64,000 nucleotides of DNA. Origin: DASVHS01 sp038244815 (lineage in GTDB: Bacteria > Acidobacteriota > Thermoanaerobaculia > Gp7-AA8). The stretch is taken from positions 1 through 64,000 of the forward strand of contig JBBRTB010000014.1 in NCBI GenBank assembly GCA_038244815.1. Direction: 5' to 3'. The position numbers and the translations under genes were made by a program. Shown piece by piece: positions 50,320 to 60,459 of this stretch (position 1 is the first letter of the stretch; each line of letters begins with the position of its first letter). The notes under the pieces were generated by a model. The model did no database searches. It was given only the letters and a program-made list of their open reading frames with translations, and was not told the DNA's origin.

Positions 50320-53238
50320 ATGTCCAATCGCACTCGATACCCGTGGTTGTTGTTGCTTCTCATCATCGGATGCATTTCTCCGCTGTCACTGTTCGCGCAG
50401 GCCAGCGGATCTCTCTCCGGGCGGGTCGCCGATGCATCGGGCGCCGCCTTGCCCGGCGTCACCCTGAGAGCTACTGATGACGCCACCGGCTTCAGTCGTA
50501 GCGTCGTGACGCAGACCGACGGCACGTACAAGTTTCAGGCGCTGCCGCCCGGAACGTACAGCGTGATCGCGGAGCTTTCCGGCTTCGCCACGACGACGAT
50601 GAAGCGAGTGCAGGTCAACGTGGCCACCGATCGCACGCTCAACGTGACGCTCAATCCCGCGTCGGTGAAGGAGCAGATCACCGTTACCGCGGAGGCACCG
50701 CTCGTCGCGACATCGCCGAGCGTGGGAACGGTGGTGAGCCAGAACGAGTTGCAGAACCTTCCGCTGAACGGCCGCCAGTTCGCGAACCTCGGCTCGCTCG
50801 CTCCGGGAACGTCGCTTTCGGTCAACTCCGATCCTACGAAGCCTGGTCAGCTGACGATCGCGCTCAACGGCGGCAGTGGCCGCAACGTGAACTTCCTGAT
50901 CGACGGCGGCGACAACACCGACGACACCATCGGCGGCGCGCTGCAGAACTTCAACATTGAAGCGGTGCAGGAGTTCAAGATCCAGACGATGCAGTACAAG
51001 GCCGAGTACGGGCGCTCCAGCGGCGGCGTGCTCAGCGTCGTCACGAAGACCGGCACGAATCAGTTCATGGGCAGCGCCTACGAGTTCTATCGGGCCAAGG
51101 GATTGAACTCGATCTCGAACACGGAAGACACAACCGGCGTCGGCAAGCAGCCCTATCGCCGGGATCAGTACGGTGTTTCGTTTGGCGGGCCGATCGTCAA
51201 AGACCGCGCCCATTTCTTCGGAACGTATGAGAAGACGAAGCGGACCACGAGCTACACGGTCGACTCCGGCGGATTGCTGCCCGGTTTTGACGGTACCTCC
51301 TCGACATTGCCGTTCGAGGACACGCTGGCCACGGCGAAAGCGTCGGCCGACATCAACGCCAAACAGTATCTGCAGGTGCGCTACGGCTATCAGAAGAACA
51401 GCGACAAGTACGGTGCCAGCTCATTGGCGGCGCCGAACTCGCTGGGGACGACGCTCAACAAGTACTCGTCGGTCATGGCCGGTCACACCTGGCAGGTGGG
51501 CGGCAGCATGCTCAACGACTTCCTGTATCAGTACACGAAGTTCGACAACCTGATCGGCGCCGACTCGACGCTGCCCTACATCTACTATCCATCGGGCGCG
51601 CACTCCGGCCAGAACGTGAACACGCCGCAGTCCACGCATCAGGTCAAGCACCAGTTCAAGGACGACTTCAGCTGGTCGAACGATCTCTTCGGCCGTCGCA
51701 ACGACTTCAAGGTCGGCGCGAACTACATCAACGAGCCCACCCTCGGCGGTGACTTCACGGTCGGTACGACTGGACAGTTCACCCTCCTCAATGACACGCT
51801 CGGCTCCCCGGTCGAGAACATCCTGTACAACGGCGGGTTCTCCGGCGACAACACGCCGATCAAGCAATACAACTTCTACGGGCAGGATGACATCGCGATC
51901 AGTCCGAAGCTCATGGTCAACGTCGGCCTCCGTTACGACCTCTGGACGGGATTCGACCTCAATCAGTCGATCAACCCGAACCTGGCCGTGTTGCAGAGCG
52001 CGGCCATCCAGAGCCGCTATCACGAGAGTTACATTCAGGACTTTGCGAACGGCGGCGGGACGACGCTGAAGAACGACAAGAACAACTGGGGTCCGCGCCT
52101 GGGCTTCTCGTACGACATGAACGGCGACGCGCGCCACATCGTGCGCGGCGGCGTCGGACGCTACTACGACTTCCCGTATACCAACGCCACGATCCTGTTC
52201 CCGGCCAGCGCCGTGCAGTCGCTGTATGGCCCGGTGTATCAGTACGAGGATCCCAACGGCATCAAGAACGCCAACGGCACGTTCTTCAAGCCTGGCGATC
52301 CGCTGCCGCCGAACCAGGTCTCCGGCCAGCTTTCCGATCGGACGACGCGCGAGCTGGCGGATCCGAATCTGGCCACCCCGTATTCCGATCAGGCTTCCAT
52401 CGGTTACTCCATGGAAGTCAGCAACGCCCTCGGCCTCAACTTCGAGGTGGTGAGCATCCGCTATCGCGACATTCCATTCCGCTTCCGCGCCAATCCCGTC
52501 GATCCCGCCACCGGTAGGCGCCGTTTCGCGCCGGTCGCGCCGGGCAACTTCCGGCTGTGGGTCGGCGACGGCAAGGCCAAATATGACGGCGCGAATATCG
52601 GATTCCATTCGCGTCTGGGCACTCGCTTCGAAGCGCAGGGCTTCTACACCTACTCGAAATCGAGCGGCAACGTGCTGGCCGGCGCCGACGAGTTCCGCAT
52701 CACGGCAGTCGATCATCAGCCGGACCTCGCCGCCGTTCGCGACAACACGGTCAATCCGCTCGACCCCGGGTGCAGTGCCTGCTTCGGCCCTCTCAATACG
52801 GACGCCCGTCATCGCGTCACTCTGAGCGGCGTCTACAGCGCGCCGTACGCGATCAACGTCTCCGGCATCTTCCGCTATCACTCCGGCCTGCCCTATACGG
52901 AATGGACGGGCCGCGACATCAACGGCGACGGCTATGCGTTCGATCTCGTTCCGGGCGTGGCTCACGTGAACAACCTGCGCGGCGCCTCGTTCTCGCAGTT
53001 CGACGTCCGCCTGGCGAAAGAACTGAACTTCGCCGGCAACTACGGACTGGAGCTGATCGTGGAGATGTTCAACGTGTTCAACTCGAAGAATCCGGCCGGA
53101 TACATCGGCAACTGCGGATACGACGTCGCCTCGAAGCAGTGCACCAATCCGACGTTCAAGCAGGCGACGGCCTACGCCGGGGATCCGGGACAGGGCGAGC
53201 AGCGCCTCCTCCAGCTGGGCGCTCGCGTCCGCTTCTAA
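50320..53238 (+). CDS. TonB-dependent receptor with carboxypeptidase-regulatory-like domain
   Basis: This is a 972-residue outer-membrane protein. It has a signal peptide (MSNRTRYPWLLLLLIIGCIS), a CarboxypepD_reg-like domain (about 30-115: GSLSGRVADASGAALPGVTL), a plug domain (about 120-260: LPLNGRQFANLGSLAPGTSL, NVNFLIDGGDNTDDTIGGAL) and a beta-barrel to the C-terminus. The last residue is Phe (LLQLGARVRF), as expected for BAM-inserted barrels. This Oar-like architecture is common in Acidobacteriota and Myxococcota. The ligand is unknown. The ATG at 50320 has GGAGGG 5 nt upstream. Confidence 0.92.
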   Translation: MSNRTRYPWLLLLLIIGCISPLSLFAQASGSLSGRVADASGAALPGVTLRATDDATGFSRSVVTQTDGTYKFQALPPGTYSVIAELSGFATTTMKRVQVNVATDRTLNVTLNPASVKEQITVTAEAPLVATSPSVGTVVSQNELQNLPLNGRQFANLGSLAPGTSLSVNSDPTKPGQLTIALNGGSGRNVNFLIDGGDNTDDTIGGALQNFNIEAVQEFKIQTMQYKAEYGRSSGGVLSVVTKTGTNQFMGSAYEFYRAKGLNSISNTEDTTGVGKQPYRRDQYGVSFGGPIVKDRAHFFGTYEKTKRTTSYTVDSGGLLPGFDGTSSTLPFEDTLATAKASADINAKQYLQVRYGYQKNSDKYGASSLAAPNSLGTTLNKYSSVMAGHTWQVGGSMLNDFLYQYTKFDNLIGADSTLPYIYYPSGAHSGQNVNTPQSTHQVKHQFKDDFSWSNDLFGRRNDFKVGANYINEPTLGGDFTVGTTGQFTLLNDTLGSPVENILYNGGFSGDNTPIKQYNFYGQDDIAISPKLMVNVGLRYDLWTGFDLNQSINPNLAVLQSAAIQSRYHESYIQDFANGGGTTLKNDKNNWGPRLGFSYDMNGDARHIVRGGVGRYYDFPYTNATILFPASAVQSLYGPVYQYEDPNGIKNANGTFFKPGDPLPPNQVSGQLSDRTTRELADPNLATPYSDQASIGYSMEVSNALGLNFEVVSIRYRDIPFRFRANPVDPATGRRRFAPVAPGNFRLWVGDGKAKYDGANIGFHSRLGTRFEAQGFYTYSKSSGNVLAGADEFRITAVDHQPDLAAVRDNTVNPLDPGCSACFGPLNTDARHRVTLSGVYSAPYAINVSGIFRYHSGLPYTEWTGRDINGDGYAFDLVPGVAHVNNLRGASFSQFDVRLAKELNFAGNYGLELIVEMFNVFNSKNPAGYIGNCGYDVASKQCTNPTFKQATAYAGDPGQGEQRLLQLGARVRF

Positions 53239-53258
53239 ATCACTCCGTTTGCAGTCGT

Positions 53259-53294
53259 AAGGGCGCCGCCGGTCTCGGCGGCGCCCTTTGTTTT
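53259..53294 (+). terminator. intrinsic terminator of the TonB-dependent receptor gene
   Basis: GGGCGCCGCCG (53261-53271), a GTCT loop and CGGCGGCGCCC (53276-53286) form a perfect 11-bp stem. It is extended by two A-T pairs and followed by TTTGTTTT. It lies 20 nt after the receptor stop and isolates it from rrf2-suf. Confidence 0.9.
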
Positions 53295-53325
53295 CGCGGG
53301 CGGAACAACGTGCCTGGCCAGCATG

Positions 53326-53356
53326 TTGAATAAACCGTACCGAGGTGGTACTGTTT
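53326..53356 (+). promoter_or_regulatory. rrf2-suf promoter with overlapping inverted-repeat operator
   Basis: TTGAAT (53326-53331) and TACTGT (53349-53354) are separated by exactly 17 nt. Between and over them lies the inverted repeat AAACCGTACC (53332-53341)-GAGGT-GGTACTGTTT (53347-53356), matching in nine of ten pairs. It fits an Rrf2 dimer site and would block polymerase when bound, so the first gene (rrf2) probably regulates itself and the suf genes. Confidence 0.75.
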
Positions 53357-53374
53357 GCCGCCGCGGAAGAAGAA

Positions 53375-53848
53375 ATGCTGAAGATCTCTCGAGTCACCGA
53401 CTATGGATTGCTGGCCGTGGTCTACCTCGCGCGCAGGCACGGCGAAGTCGTGGCCGCACGCGAAATCGCGGAGTTTTATCACCTGCCGCTGCCGATGATC
53501 ACCAAGGTGCTCAAGGCGTTGAATCACGGAGGTGTGGCCAGCTCGCACCGCGGTGTGGGCGGCGGCTATTCATTCGACGGCGATGCCGACGCGGTGACGC
53601 TCGGTCAGTTGCTCGAGGTGCTCGAAGGTCCGTGGGACCTCGTCGAATGCGAGAGCATCGACGACGAAGGCCACGCGGTCTGCTCGATCCGGGTAGCCTG
53701 CCCTTCCCGCCGCTTCATGTTCGGGATCAACCGTGCCATCAAGGGGGCATTCGATCAGGTCACGCTTTCCGATCTGATGCGGGGCGGGATGCCCAACGTT
53801 TACATCGATCACAGCGGGACGTCCTTGGAGCAGCCGCGGCTCCGTTGA
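53375..53848 (+). CDS. Rrf2-family transcriptional regulator with three cysteines
   Basis: This 157-residue regulator has the Rrf2 winged helix (residues 1-65: VTDYGLLAVVYLARR, LPLPMITKVLKALNHGGVAS and HRGVGGGYSF). Residues about 95-120 hold three Cys with x10 and x5 spacing (ECESIDDEGHAVCSIRVAC), the pattern of Fe-S ligands in IscR/SufR-type proteins. The ATG at 53375 is preferred; the frame opens at 53345 but that overlaps the operator. It lies 27 nt before sufB, so it probably senses Fe-S status and represses suf when clusters are plentiful. Confidence 0.9.
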   Translation: MLKISRVTDYGLLAVVYLARRHGEVVAAREIAEFYHLPLPMITKVLKALNHGGVASSHRGVGGGYSFDGDADAVTLGQLLEVLEGPWDLVECESIDDEGHAVCSIRVACPSRRFMFGINRAIKGAFDQVTLSDLMRGGMPNVYIDHSGTSLEQPRLR

Positions 53849-53875
53849 CCCTCGCGTCGCTTGGGACAGAGAACC

Positions 53876-55308
<1,433 letters not shown>

Positions 55309-55309
<1 letters not shown>

Positions 55310-56076
55310 TGCCACTACTCGAAATCAGGAACCTGCACGCCGGTATCGACGGGAAAGAGATCCTCAAGGGTCTCGACCTGTCGCTGGATGCCGGTGAGGT
55401 CCACGCGATCATGGGGCCGAACGGCTCCGGCAAGTCGACGCTGGCGAACGTGCTGGCCGGACGGCCGCACTACGAAGTCACGTCGGGCACGGTGCTGTAC
55501 GAAGGGAAGGATCTCCTGGCGCTGCCACCCGAGGAGCGCGCGCGCCAGGGCGTGTTCCTGGCCATGCAGTATCCGGTGGAGATCCCCGGCGTCAACAATA
55601 CGTACTTCCTCAAAGCTGCGCTCAACGCGCTGCGCAAGCACCGGGGCGAGGAGGAGCTCGACGCCGTCGAGTTCCTGCAGATGGCGCGGGAGAAGATGAA
55701 GGTCGTCGACTTCGACGAGTCGTTCATGAACCGCGGCGTCAACGAAGGGTTCTCGGGCGGCGAAAAGAAACGCAATGAGATCTTCCAGATGGCCATCCTC
55801 GATCCGAAGCTGGCCATCCTCGACGAGACCGACTCCGGCCTCGACATCGACGCGCTGCGCATCGTCGCCCACGGTGTGAACACGCTCCGCAGCGAGAAGC
55901 ACGCCGTACTGGTCATCACTCACTATCAGCGCCTGCTGCGTTACCTCGTCCCCGACGTCGTGCACGTTCTCGCCGCGGGCCGCATCGTGAAGTCGGGAGG
56001 CAAAGAGCTGGCCGTGGAGCTCGAGCAGAAGGGATACGAGTGGGTGGAGCAGGAGGTCGCCGGCGCGGCGCGATGA
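55309..56076 (+). CDS. sufC: Fe-S cluster assembly ATPase SufC
   Basis: SufC is the ABC-type ATPase of the SufBCD complex. The 255-residue protein has Walker A GPNGSGKST, signature FSGGEKKRNE, Walker B LAILDETDSGLD and the switch His in VITHYQRLL. SufC-specific features are VLYEGKDLLALPPEERARQG and MAMQYPVEIPG-like FLAMQYPVEIPG. The ATG at 55309 overlaps the sufB stop; sufD overlaps its end. Confidence 0.97.
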
Positions 56077-57320
56077 GAGCAGCGGCCCTTTCGATCCGCG
56101 AGGAAGCGGCCGAGCGGTTTCGCGAGCTCGGATACCCGACCACGCGTCTGGAAGAGTGGAAGTACACGAACGTCGCGCCGATCGCGAAAACTGTGTGGGT
56201 ACCGGCTTCTGTGTGGGTACCGGCTTCAGCCGGTACAACTCCGGCTGAAGCCGGAGCCTACACCTACGGCCCCAGGGCGGTCGCGGAACTGATCTTCGTC
56301 AACGGGCACATCGTCAACAAACGGGAATTCCGGGTTCCCGGACTGCGGGTCATCCCCATCAGCGAGGCCAGTGAAGCGGACCTCGAGCCGTATTACGGTC
56401 GGCTCGCGGACTGGCAGCACCACGCCTTCGTGGCGCTCAACATGGCCGAGTCACGCGACGGCGCGCTCCTCATCGCCGACGGCGCGGTCGAAGGCTTCGT
56501 ACATCTTCTTTTCCTCGGCCAGAGCGACGGCGTCTGGTCGCATCCGCACAACCTCATCGTGGCCGGCCGGGCTTCGCAATTGACCGTGGTCGAGACCTAC
56601 GCCGGCACCGGCCGGTACTTCACGAACGCGGTGACGGAAGTCTTCGCCGGCGATGGTGCGGTCGTGGAGCATTACAAAGTCGAGCGCGAGTCGCTTGAGG
56701 CCTTTCACGTCGGCACCGTGCAGATCCGGCAGGAGCGGTCGAGCAGCGTGATCTCACGCAACGTCTCCTTCGGCGGCCTGCTCGTGCGCAACGACGTCAA
56801 TGCCGTGCTCGACGGTCCCGGGGCTAACCTGTCGCTGGACGGACTCTTCGTGCTCGGCGGCAGCCAGCACGTCGACAATCACACGTTCATCGATCACGTC
56901 AGTCCGCAGGCCGAGAGCCACGAGCTGTACAAGGGCATTCTCGACGACAATGCCCGCGGGATCTTCGATGGCCGGGTCATCGTGCGTCCGAACGCGCAGA
57001 AGACGGTCTCCCGTCAGGAGAACCGGAATCTGCTGCTTTCCGAGACGGCCATCGTCGATTCGAAGCCCACTCTGGAGATCCACAACGACGACGTGAAGTG
57101 CAATCACGGCTCGACGATCGGCCAGCTCGACGAAGAGACCATGTTCTATCTGCGCTCGCGCTGCCTCGGCGAGGAAGAGGCGAAGAACCTGCTCGTCTAC
57201 GCCTTCGCCAGCGAGGTCGTCGATCGCATGAACATCGAGCCGGTTCGCGAACAGATCCGCCGCGAGCTCTTCCAGCGGATGCCGGGGCGGCTTCCGGAGC
57301 CAGGGAAGGAGTCGCGATGA
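56073..57320 (+). CDS. sufD: Fe-S cluster assembly protein SufD
   Basis: SufD is the second beta-helical partner in SufBCD. The 415-residue product begins MRAAALSIREEAAERFRELG, then PTTRLEEWKYTN, and keeps the C-terminal signature KCNHGSTIGQLDEETMFYLR with SRCLGEEEAKNLLVYAFASE. Residues about 36-60 carry an insert, VWVPASVWVPASAGTTPAEA, that is not typical of SufD and is encoded by a repeat and palindrome (see separate entry). The ATG at 56073 overlaps the sufC stop by 4 nt. Confidence 0.93.
   Translation: MRAAALSIREEAAERFRELGYPTTRLEEWKYTNVAPIAKTVWVPASVWVPASAGTTPAEAGAYTYGPRAVAELIFVNGHIVNKREFRVPGLRVIPISEASEADLEPYYGRLADWQHHAFVALNMAESRDGALLIADGAVEGFVHLLFLGQSDGVWSHPHNLIVAGRASQLTVVETYAGTGRYFTNAVTEVFAGDGAVVEHYKVERESLEAFHVGTVQIRQERSSSVISRNVSFGGLLVRNDVNAVLDGPGANLSLDGLFVLGGSQHVDNHTFIDHVSPQAESHELYKGILDDNARGIFDGRVIVRPNAQKTVSRQENRNLLLSETAIVDSKPTLEIHNDDVKCNHGSTIGQLDEETMFYLRSRCLGEEEAKNLLVYAFASEVVDRMNIEPVREQIRRELFQRMPGRLPEPGKESR
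56190..56256 (+). repeat. REP-like palindrome inserted in frame in sufD
   Basis: CTGTGTGGGTACCGGCTT occurs twice in tandem (from about 56191 and 56209). The second copy runs into CCGGCTTCAGCCGG (56220-56233), then a 7-nt spacer, and its exact inverted partner CCGGCTGAAGCCGG. The whole keeps the sufD frame open and adds about 22 residues. It looks like an insertion of an extragenic palindrome family. Confidence 0.7.
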
Positions 57321-58567
57321 CGTCCTCGGTTCTCGGGCCGCGGTCCTCGGTTTACGACCTCGGCGCCGTGCGGCACGATTTCCCAATCCTGGGGCGATTC
57401 GTGCGCGGCAAGCCGCTCGTGTACCTCGACAACGCGGCGACGACGCAGAAGCCGCAGCAGGTAATCGACCGCATCGTCCGTTACTACTCGGAGGAGAACT
57501 CCAACGTGCACCGCGGCGTGCACTACCTCAGCGAGATCGCTACCGCCGCGTACGAAGGCGCCCGTACCACGGTCCGGCGCTTCATCAGCGCCCGCGACGA
57601 AAAGGAAATCATCTTCACGCGCGGGACGACCGAGAGCATCAACCTGGTGGCGCAGAGCTGGGGACGTAAGAATGTGAGCGCCGGCGACGAGGTGCTCATC
57701 TCGGCGATCGAGCATCACTCGAACATCGTGCCCTGGCAGATGCTCTGTGCCGAGAAGGGCGCCACGCTGCGCGTCATCCCGGTGAACGAGCGCGGCGAGA
57801 TCGTGATCGAAGATTACGCGGGCATGCTCAACGAACGCGTGAAGATCGTGGCTGTCGGCCACGCCTCGAACGCTCTCGGCACGATCAACCCGATCGCCAA
57901 GATGATCGAGCTCGGGCACGCCAACGGCTCGCTCGTCCTCATCGACGGCGCGCAGGGCGTGCCGCATATGGTCGTCGACGTGAGGGCCCTCGACTGCGAC
58001 TTCTACGCCTTCTCGGGGCACAAGGTCTATGGGCCGACAGGCGTCGGCGTTCTCTACGGCAAAGAGAAACTGCTCGAGGCCATGCCGCCCTGGCAGGGTG
58101 GTGGCGACATGATCCTCTCGGTGTCCTTCGAGAAGACGACGTACAACGCCCTGCCGTACAAGTTCGAAGCGGGCACGCCGAACATCGCCGGAGTGATCGG
58201 TCTGGCCTCATCGCTGGATTACATGAGCTCGATCGGCGGCGACCTCATCGCCGCCCACGAGCACGACCTCCTGACTTATGCGACCGGCCGGCTGGAAGCG
58301 ATCGACGGCCTGCGGATCATCGGGACGGCCGCGCACAAAGCGGCAGTGATCTCGTTCGTGCTGGAAGGTGTGCATCCGCACGACATCGGCACGATCCTCG
58401 ACCGGGACGGCATCGCCATCCGCACCGGCCATCACTGCGCGCAGCCGCTGATGATGCGCTTCAACGTCCCGGCCACCGGGCGGGCCTCGTTCGGCCTCTA
58501 CAACACGCGGGAGGAAGCGGACGCGCTCGTCGAGGGGCTGGGGCGGGTGATCGAGGTGTTTCGTTGA
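57317..58567 (+). CDS. sufS: cysteine desulfurase SufS
   Basis: SufS is the PLP-dependent desulfurase that supplies sulfur to SufU. The 416-residue product has YLDNAATTQKPQQVIDRI, ENSNVHRGVHYLS, GTTESINLVAQSWG, the PLP lysine in FYAFSGHKVYGPTGVGVLYG and the catalytic Cys in IRTGHHCAQPLMMR. The ATG at 57317 has GGAAGGAG upstream. Residues 2-12 (TSSVLGPRSSVYDLG) are encoded by a GTCCTCGGTT word repeat also seen before cysK, so the exact N-terminus is uncertain; conserved sequence starts near residue 15. Confidence 0.95.
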   Translation: MTSSVLGPRSSVYDLGAVRHDFPILGRFVRGKPLVYLDNAATTQKPQQVIDRIVRYYSEENSNVHRGVHYLSEIATAAYEGARTTVRRFISARDEKEIIFTRGTTESINLVAQSWGRKNVSAGDEVLISAIEHHSNIVPWQMLCAEKGATLRVIPVNERGEIVIEDYAGMLNERVKIVAVGHASNALGTINPIAKMIELGHANGSLVLIDGAQGVPHMVVDVRALDCDFYAFSGHKVYGPTGVGVLYGKEKLLEAMPPWQGGGDMILSVSFEKTTYNALPYKFEAGTPNIAGVIGLASSLDYMSSIGGDLIAAHEHDLLTYATGRLEAIDGLRIIGTAAHKAAVISFVLEGVHPHDIGTILDRDGIAIRTGHHCAQPLMMRFNVPATGRASFGLYNTREEADALVEGLGRVIEVFR

Positions 58568-59016
58568 CGAACGATCTGCGCGAGCTGTACCAGCAGGTCA
58601 TCCTCGACCACAACCGGAATCCGCGGAACTTCCACGAGATCGCCGGCGCCAACAGGCGCGTCGAAGGATTCAACCCACTCTGCGGCGACCACTACACCGT
58701 ATTCGTCGATTTCGACGGCGATACGATCCGGGACGTGAGCTTCACCGGCAACGGCTGCGCGATCTCCAAGGCCTCGGCATCGGTGATGAGCGCGACCGTG
58801 AAGGGGAAGTCGAAGGACGAAGCCACGCGCTTGTTCGAGACGTTCCACGCTCTGGTGGTGGGAGACGCAAGCAGCCTCGACGCGGCAGATTTGGGGCGCC
58901 TGGCCGCGTTCTCAGGAGTGTCGGAGTTTCCCGCGCGCGTGAAGTGCGCGACGCTCCCGTGGCACACGCTGCGGACGGCTCTGGAAGGCGAAAAGGATAC
59001 GGTGACCACCGAATGA
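58564..59016 (+). CDS. sufU: Fe-S assembly sulfur-transfer protein SufU
   Basis: SufU is the 150-residue zinc protein that accepts sulfur from SufS. It has LYQQVILDHNRNPRNFHEI, FNPLCGDHYTVFVDFDGD, GNGCAISKASASVMS and ARVKCATLPWHTLR, giving the three Cys and Asp zinc ligands. The TTG start at 58564 overlaps the sufS stop. The gene order sufS-sufU is typical of Gram-positives, but also of many other lineages. Confidence 0.95.
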   Translation: MTNDLRELYQQVILDHNRNPRNFHEIAGANRRVEGFNPLCGDHYTVFVDFDGDTIRDVSFTGNGCAISKASASVMSATVKGKSKDEATRLFETFHALVVGDASSLDAADLGRLAAFSGVSEFPARVKCATLPWHTLRTALEGEKDTVTTE

Positions 59017-59573
59017 ACATGCGCGAAGAAGTCGTCGTCAGCCGGACCGCGGAAGCGGTCATGATTCCCAGCGGCGAGCGAGTGCTCGTTCCGCAGGGCG
59101 CCCACGCGACGATCACCCAGAGCCTCGGCGGCACGTACACGCTGATCACCGATCGCGGGCTGATGGTCCGCATCTCCGGCAAGGAAGTCGAGGCCATCGG
59201 CAAGACTCCGCCGGAAGCGCAGAGCGAACCGGAGTCGATCGACGAACTGACCATCGAGAAACTGGAGACGTTCGTGTGGGACCAGCTCAAGACCTGCTAC
59301 GACCCCGAGATTCCGGTGAACATCGTCGACCTCGGCCTCGTATATCTGTGCGAGCTGACCGACGCGGAAGGCGGCGGCAAGAACGTGAAGATCAAGATGA
59401 CCCTGACCGCGCCGGGCTGCGGGATGGGCCCCGTGCTGGCCGGCGACGTCCGCCACAAAGTCGAAATGATTCCCGGTGTCAAACACGCCGACGTCGAAGT
59501 CGTGTTCGATCCGCAATGGGACCGCACCATGATGTCCGACGCTGCCAAGCTGCAGCTCGGCATGATGTGGTGA
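59013..59573 (+). CDS. sufT: Fe-S assembly protein SufT (MIP18 family)
   Basis: SufT is a 186-residue MIP18/DUF59 protein that helps Fe-S maturation under stress or for particular clients. It has an N-terminal extension (about 1-75: VVVSRTAEAVMIPSGERVLV) and the DUF59 core with LKTCYDPEIPVNIVDLGLVY, TLTAPGCGMGP and VFDPQWDRTMMS. Start at 59013; an ATG 6 nt later is possible. The ATG overlaps the sufU stop. It ends the rrf2-sufBCDSUT operon. Confidence 0.93.
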   Translation: MNMREEVVVSRTAEAVMIPSGERVLVPQGAHATITQSLGGTYTLITDRGLMVRISGKEVEAIGKTPPEAQSEPESIDELTIEKLETFVWDQLKTCYDPEIPVNIVDLGLVYLCELTDAEGGGKNVKIKMTLTAPGCGMGPVLAGDVRHKVEMIPGVKHADVEVVFDPQWDRTMMSDAAKLQLGMMW

Positions 59574-59697
59574 GGGGTTCACCCCGGGTCAGCGAGGCGC
59601 TCCTCCGTTTCTTTTCGGGCGTTTTCGTATGGGTCTCGGGAAGCAGCCCCGGCTTGAATGCGCAGGCACGACGGAGAGTTCCAAGTGGGACCGCACC

Positions 59698-59952
59698 TCA
59701 ATGATGGCGCTTGAACCAGGTCCACTGACCGATGGGATGGCCGAGCTTCAGTTGCGTCGCCTGTAGATAGCCATCGACTGCAGCCACGATGGCGACGACG
59801 CCTGACAACACACCGCAGCTCGGCGGAACGAGAAACACGATCCAGGCGGCCAGTGCCACGAGCGCTTTCTTTTTTTGTCCCAGGCGCGCGTAACCACCGG
59901 CGGCGCCAGGGAGAAGATTGAGAGCGGCGATGAGTTCCGGATCGGGCTGCAC
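59698..59952 (-). CDS. small membrane protein, 84 residues
   Basis: This small protein has one or two hydrophobic segments (residues about 30-63: ALVALAAWIVFLVPPSCGVL) after a Gly/Ala-rich N-terminal LPGAAGGYARLGQKKKALVA, a pattern seen in TM2-like or DUF-type small membrane proteins. The C-terminus is QLKLGHPIGQWTWFKRHH. No known motif is visible. The gene is 53 nt downstream of the DUF4870-like gene on the same strand. Confidence 0.6.
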   Translation of the reverse strand: MQPDPELIAALNLLPGAAGGYARLGQKKKALVALAAWIVFLVPPSCGVLSGVVAIVAAVDGYLQATQLKLGHPIGQWTWFKRHH

Positions 59953-60004
59953 GAGAAGAGCGATGCGCCCGCGCCGGGAAGACGCGGACGCATCGAGAAA
60001 AAAC

Positions 60005-60418
60005 CTACATCTTCTCGGCCATGTCGGTGATCACGGGGATACGGAAGCGCTGGCCGTTGACCGCTTTCACGATGCACAGCACCGTCAGTGCCAGGAAACC
60101 GATCCAGACGATGCAGCCGACCAGACCGGTGATGCATCCGACGCCCGGAACGTGGATGAAAACGCTGCCGAACTGGATGATGCACCACACGATTTCCGCG
60201 AGCAGCAGAGCCACGCCGTTCTTGGCGTGCCATTGCACCTCGGGATCGTCCTTCTTCATGAAGAACGGGATGAGCGCCAGGATGCCGAGGTACGACAGGA
60301 TCAGCATGATCGTTCTGTCGGAGTTCGGTCCGGGACCGCCCGGGGGCGGTGGCGGCGGTGGCGTGTACGAACCGCCTCCCGGCGGCGGTGGGACAGTGGG
60401 CGGAGGAATTGCGCTCAT
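60005..60418 (-). CDS. DUF4870-like membrane protein
   Basis: This 137-residue protein has a Pro/Gly-rich cytoplasmic N-terminus (about 1-35), then a DUF4870-like region with DRTIMLILSYLGILALIPFF, DPEVQWHAKNGVALLLAEIV and three or four transmembrane helices. The WHAKNG(V/L)AL motif is the family hallmark. The function is unknown. The ATG at 60418 follows AAGGAGAC about 5 nt away, a normal ribosome site. Confidence 0.85.
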   Translation of the reverse strand: MSAIPPPTVPPPPGGGSYTPPPPPPPGGPGPNSDRTIMLILSYLGILALIPFFMKKDDPEVQWHAKNGVALLLAEIVWCIIQFGSVFIHVPGVGCITGLVGCIVWIGFLALTVLCIVKAVNGQRFRIPVITDMAEKM

Positions 60419-60459
60419 TCAGTCTCCTTAATGGTTTTGCGGATTGAACCGCGGTGATT

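Noticed and set aside
51421..53397. A 658-codon frame antisense to the TonB-dependent receptor
   Set aside because: The receptor frame has signal peptide, plug and barrel; the antisense product shows no domain and runs through the terminator and promoter.
59574..59697. Strong terminator after sufT
   Set aside because: GGGG/CCCC and GAGG/CCTC stems are short and not followed by a clean T run, so I did not list it as a terminator.
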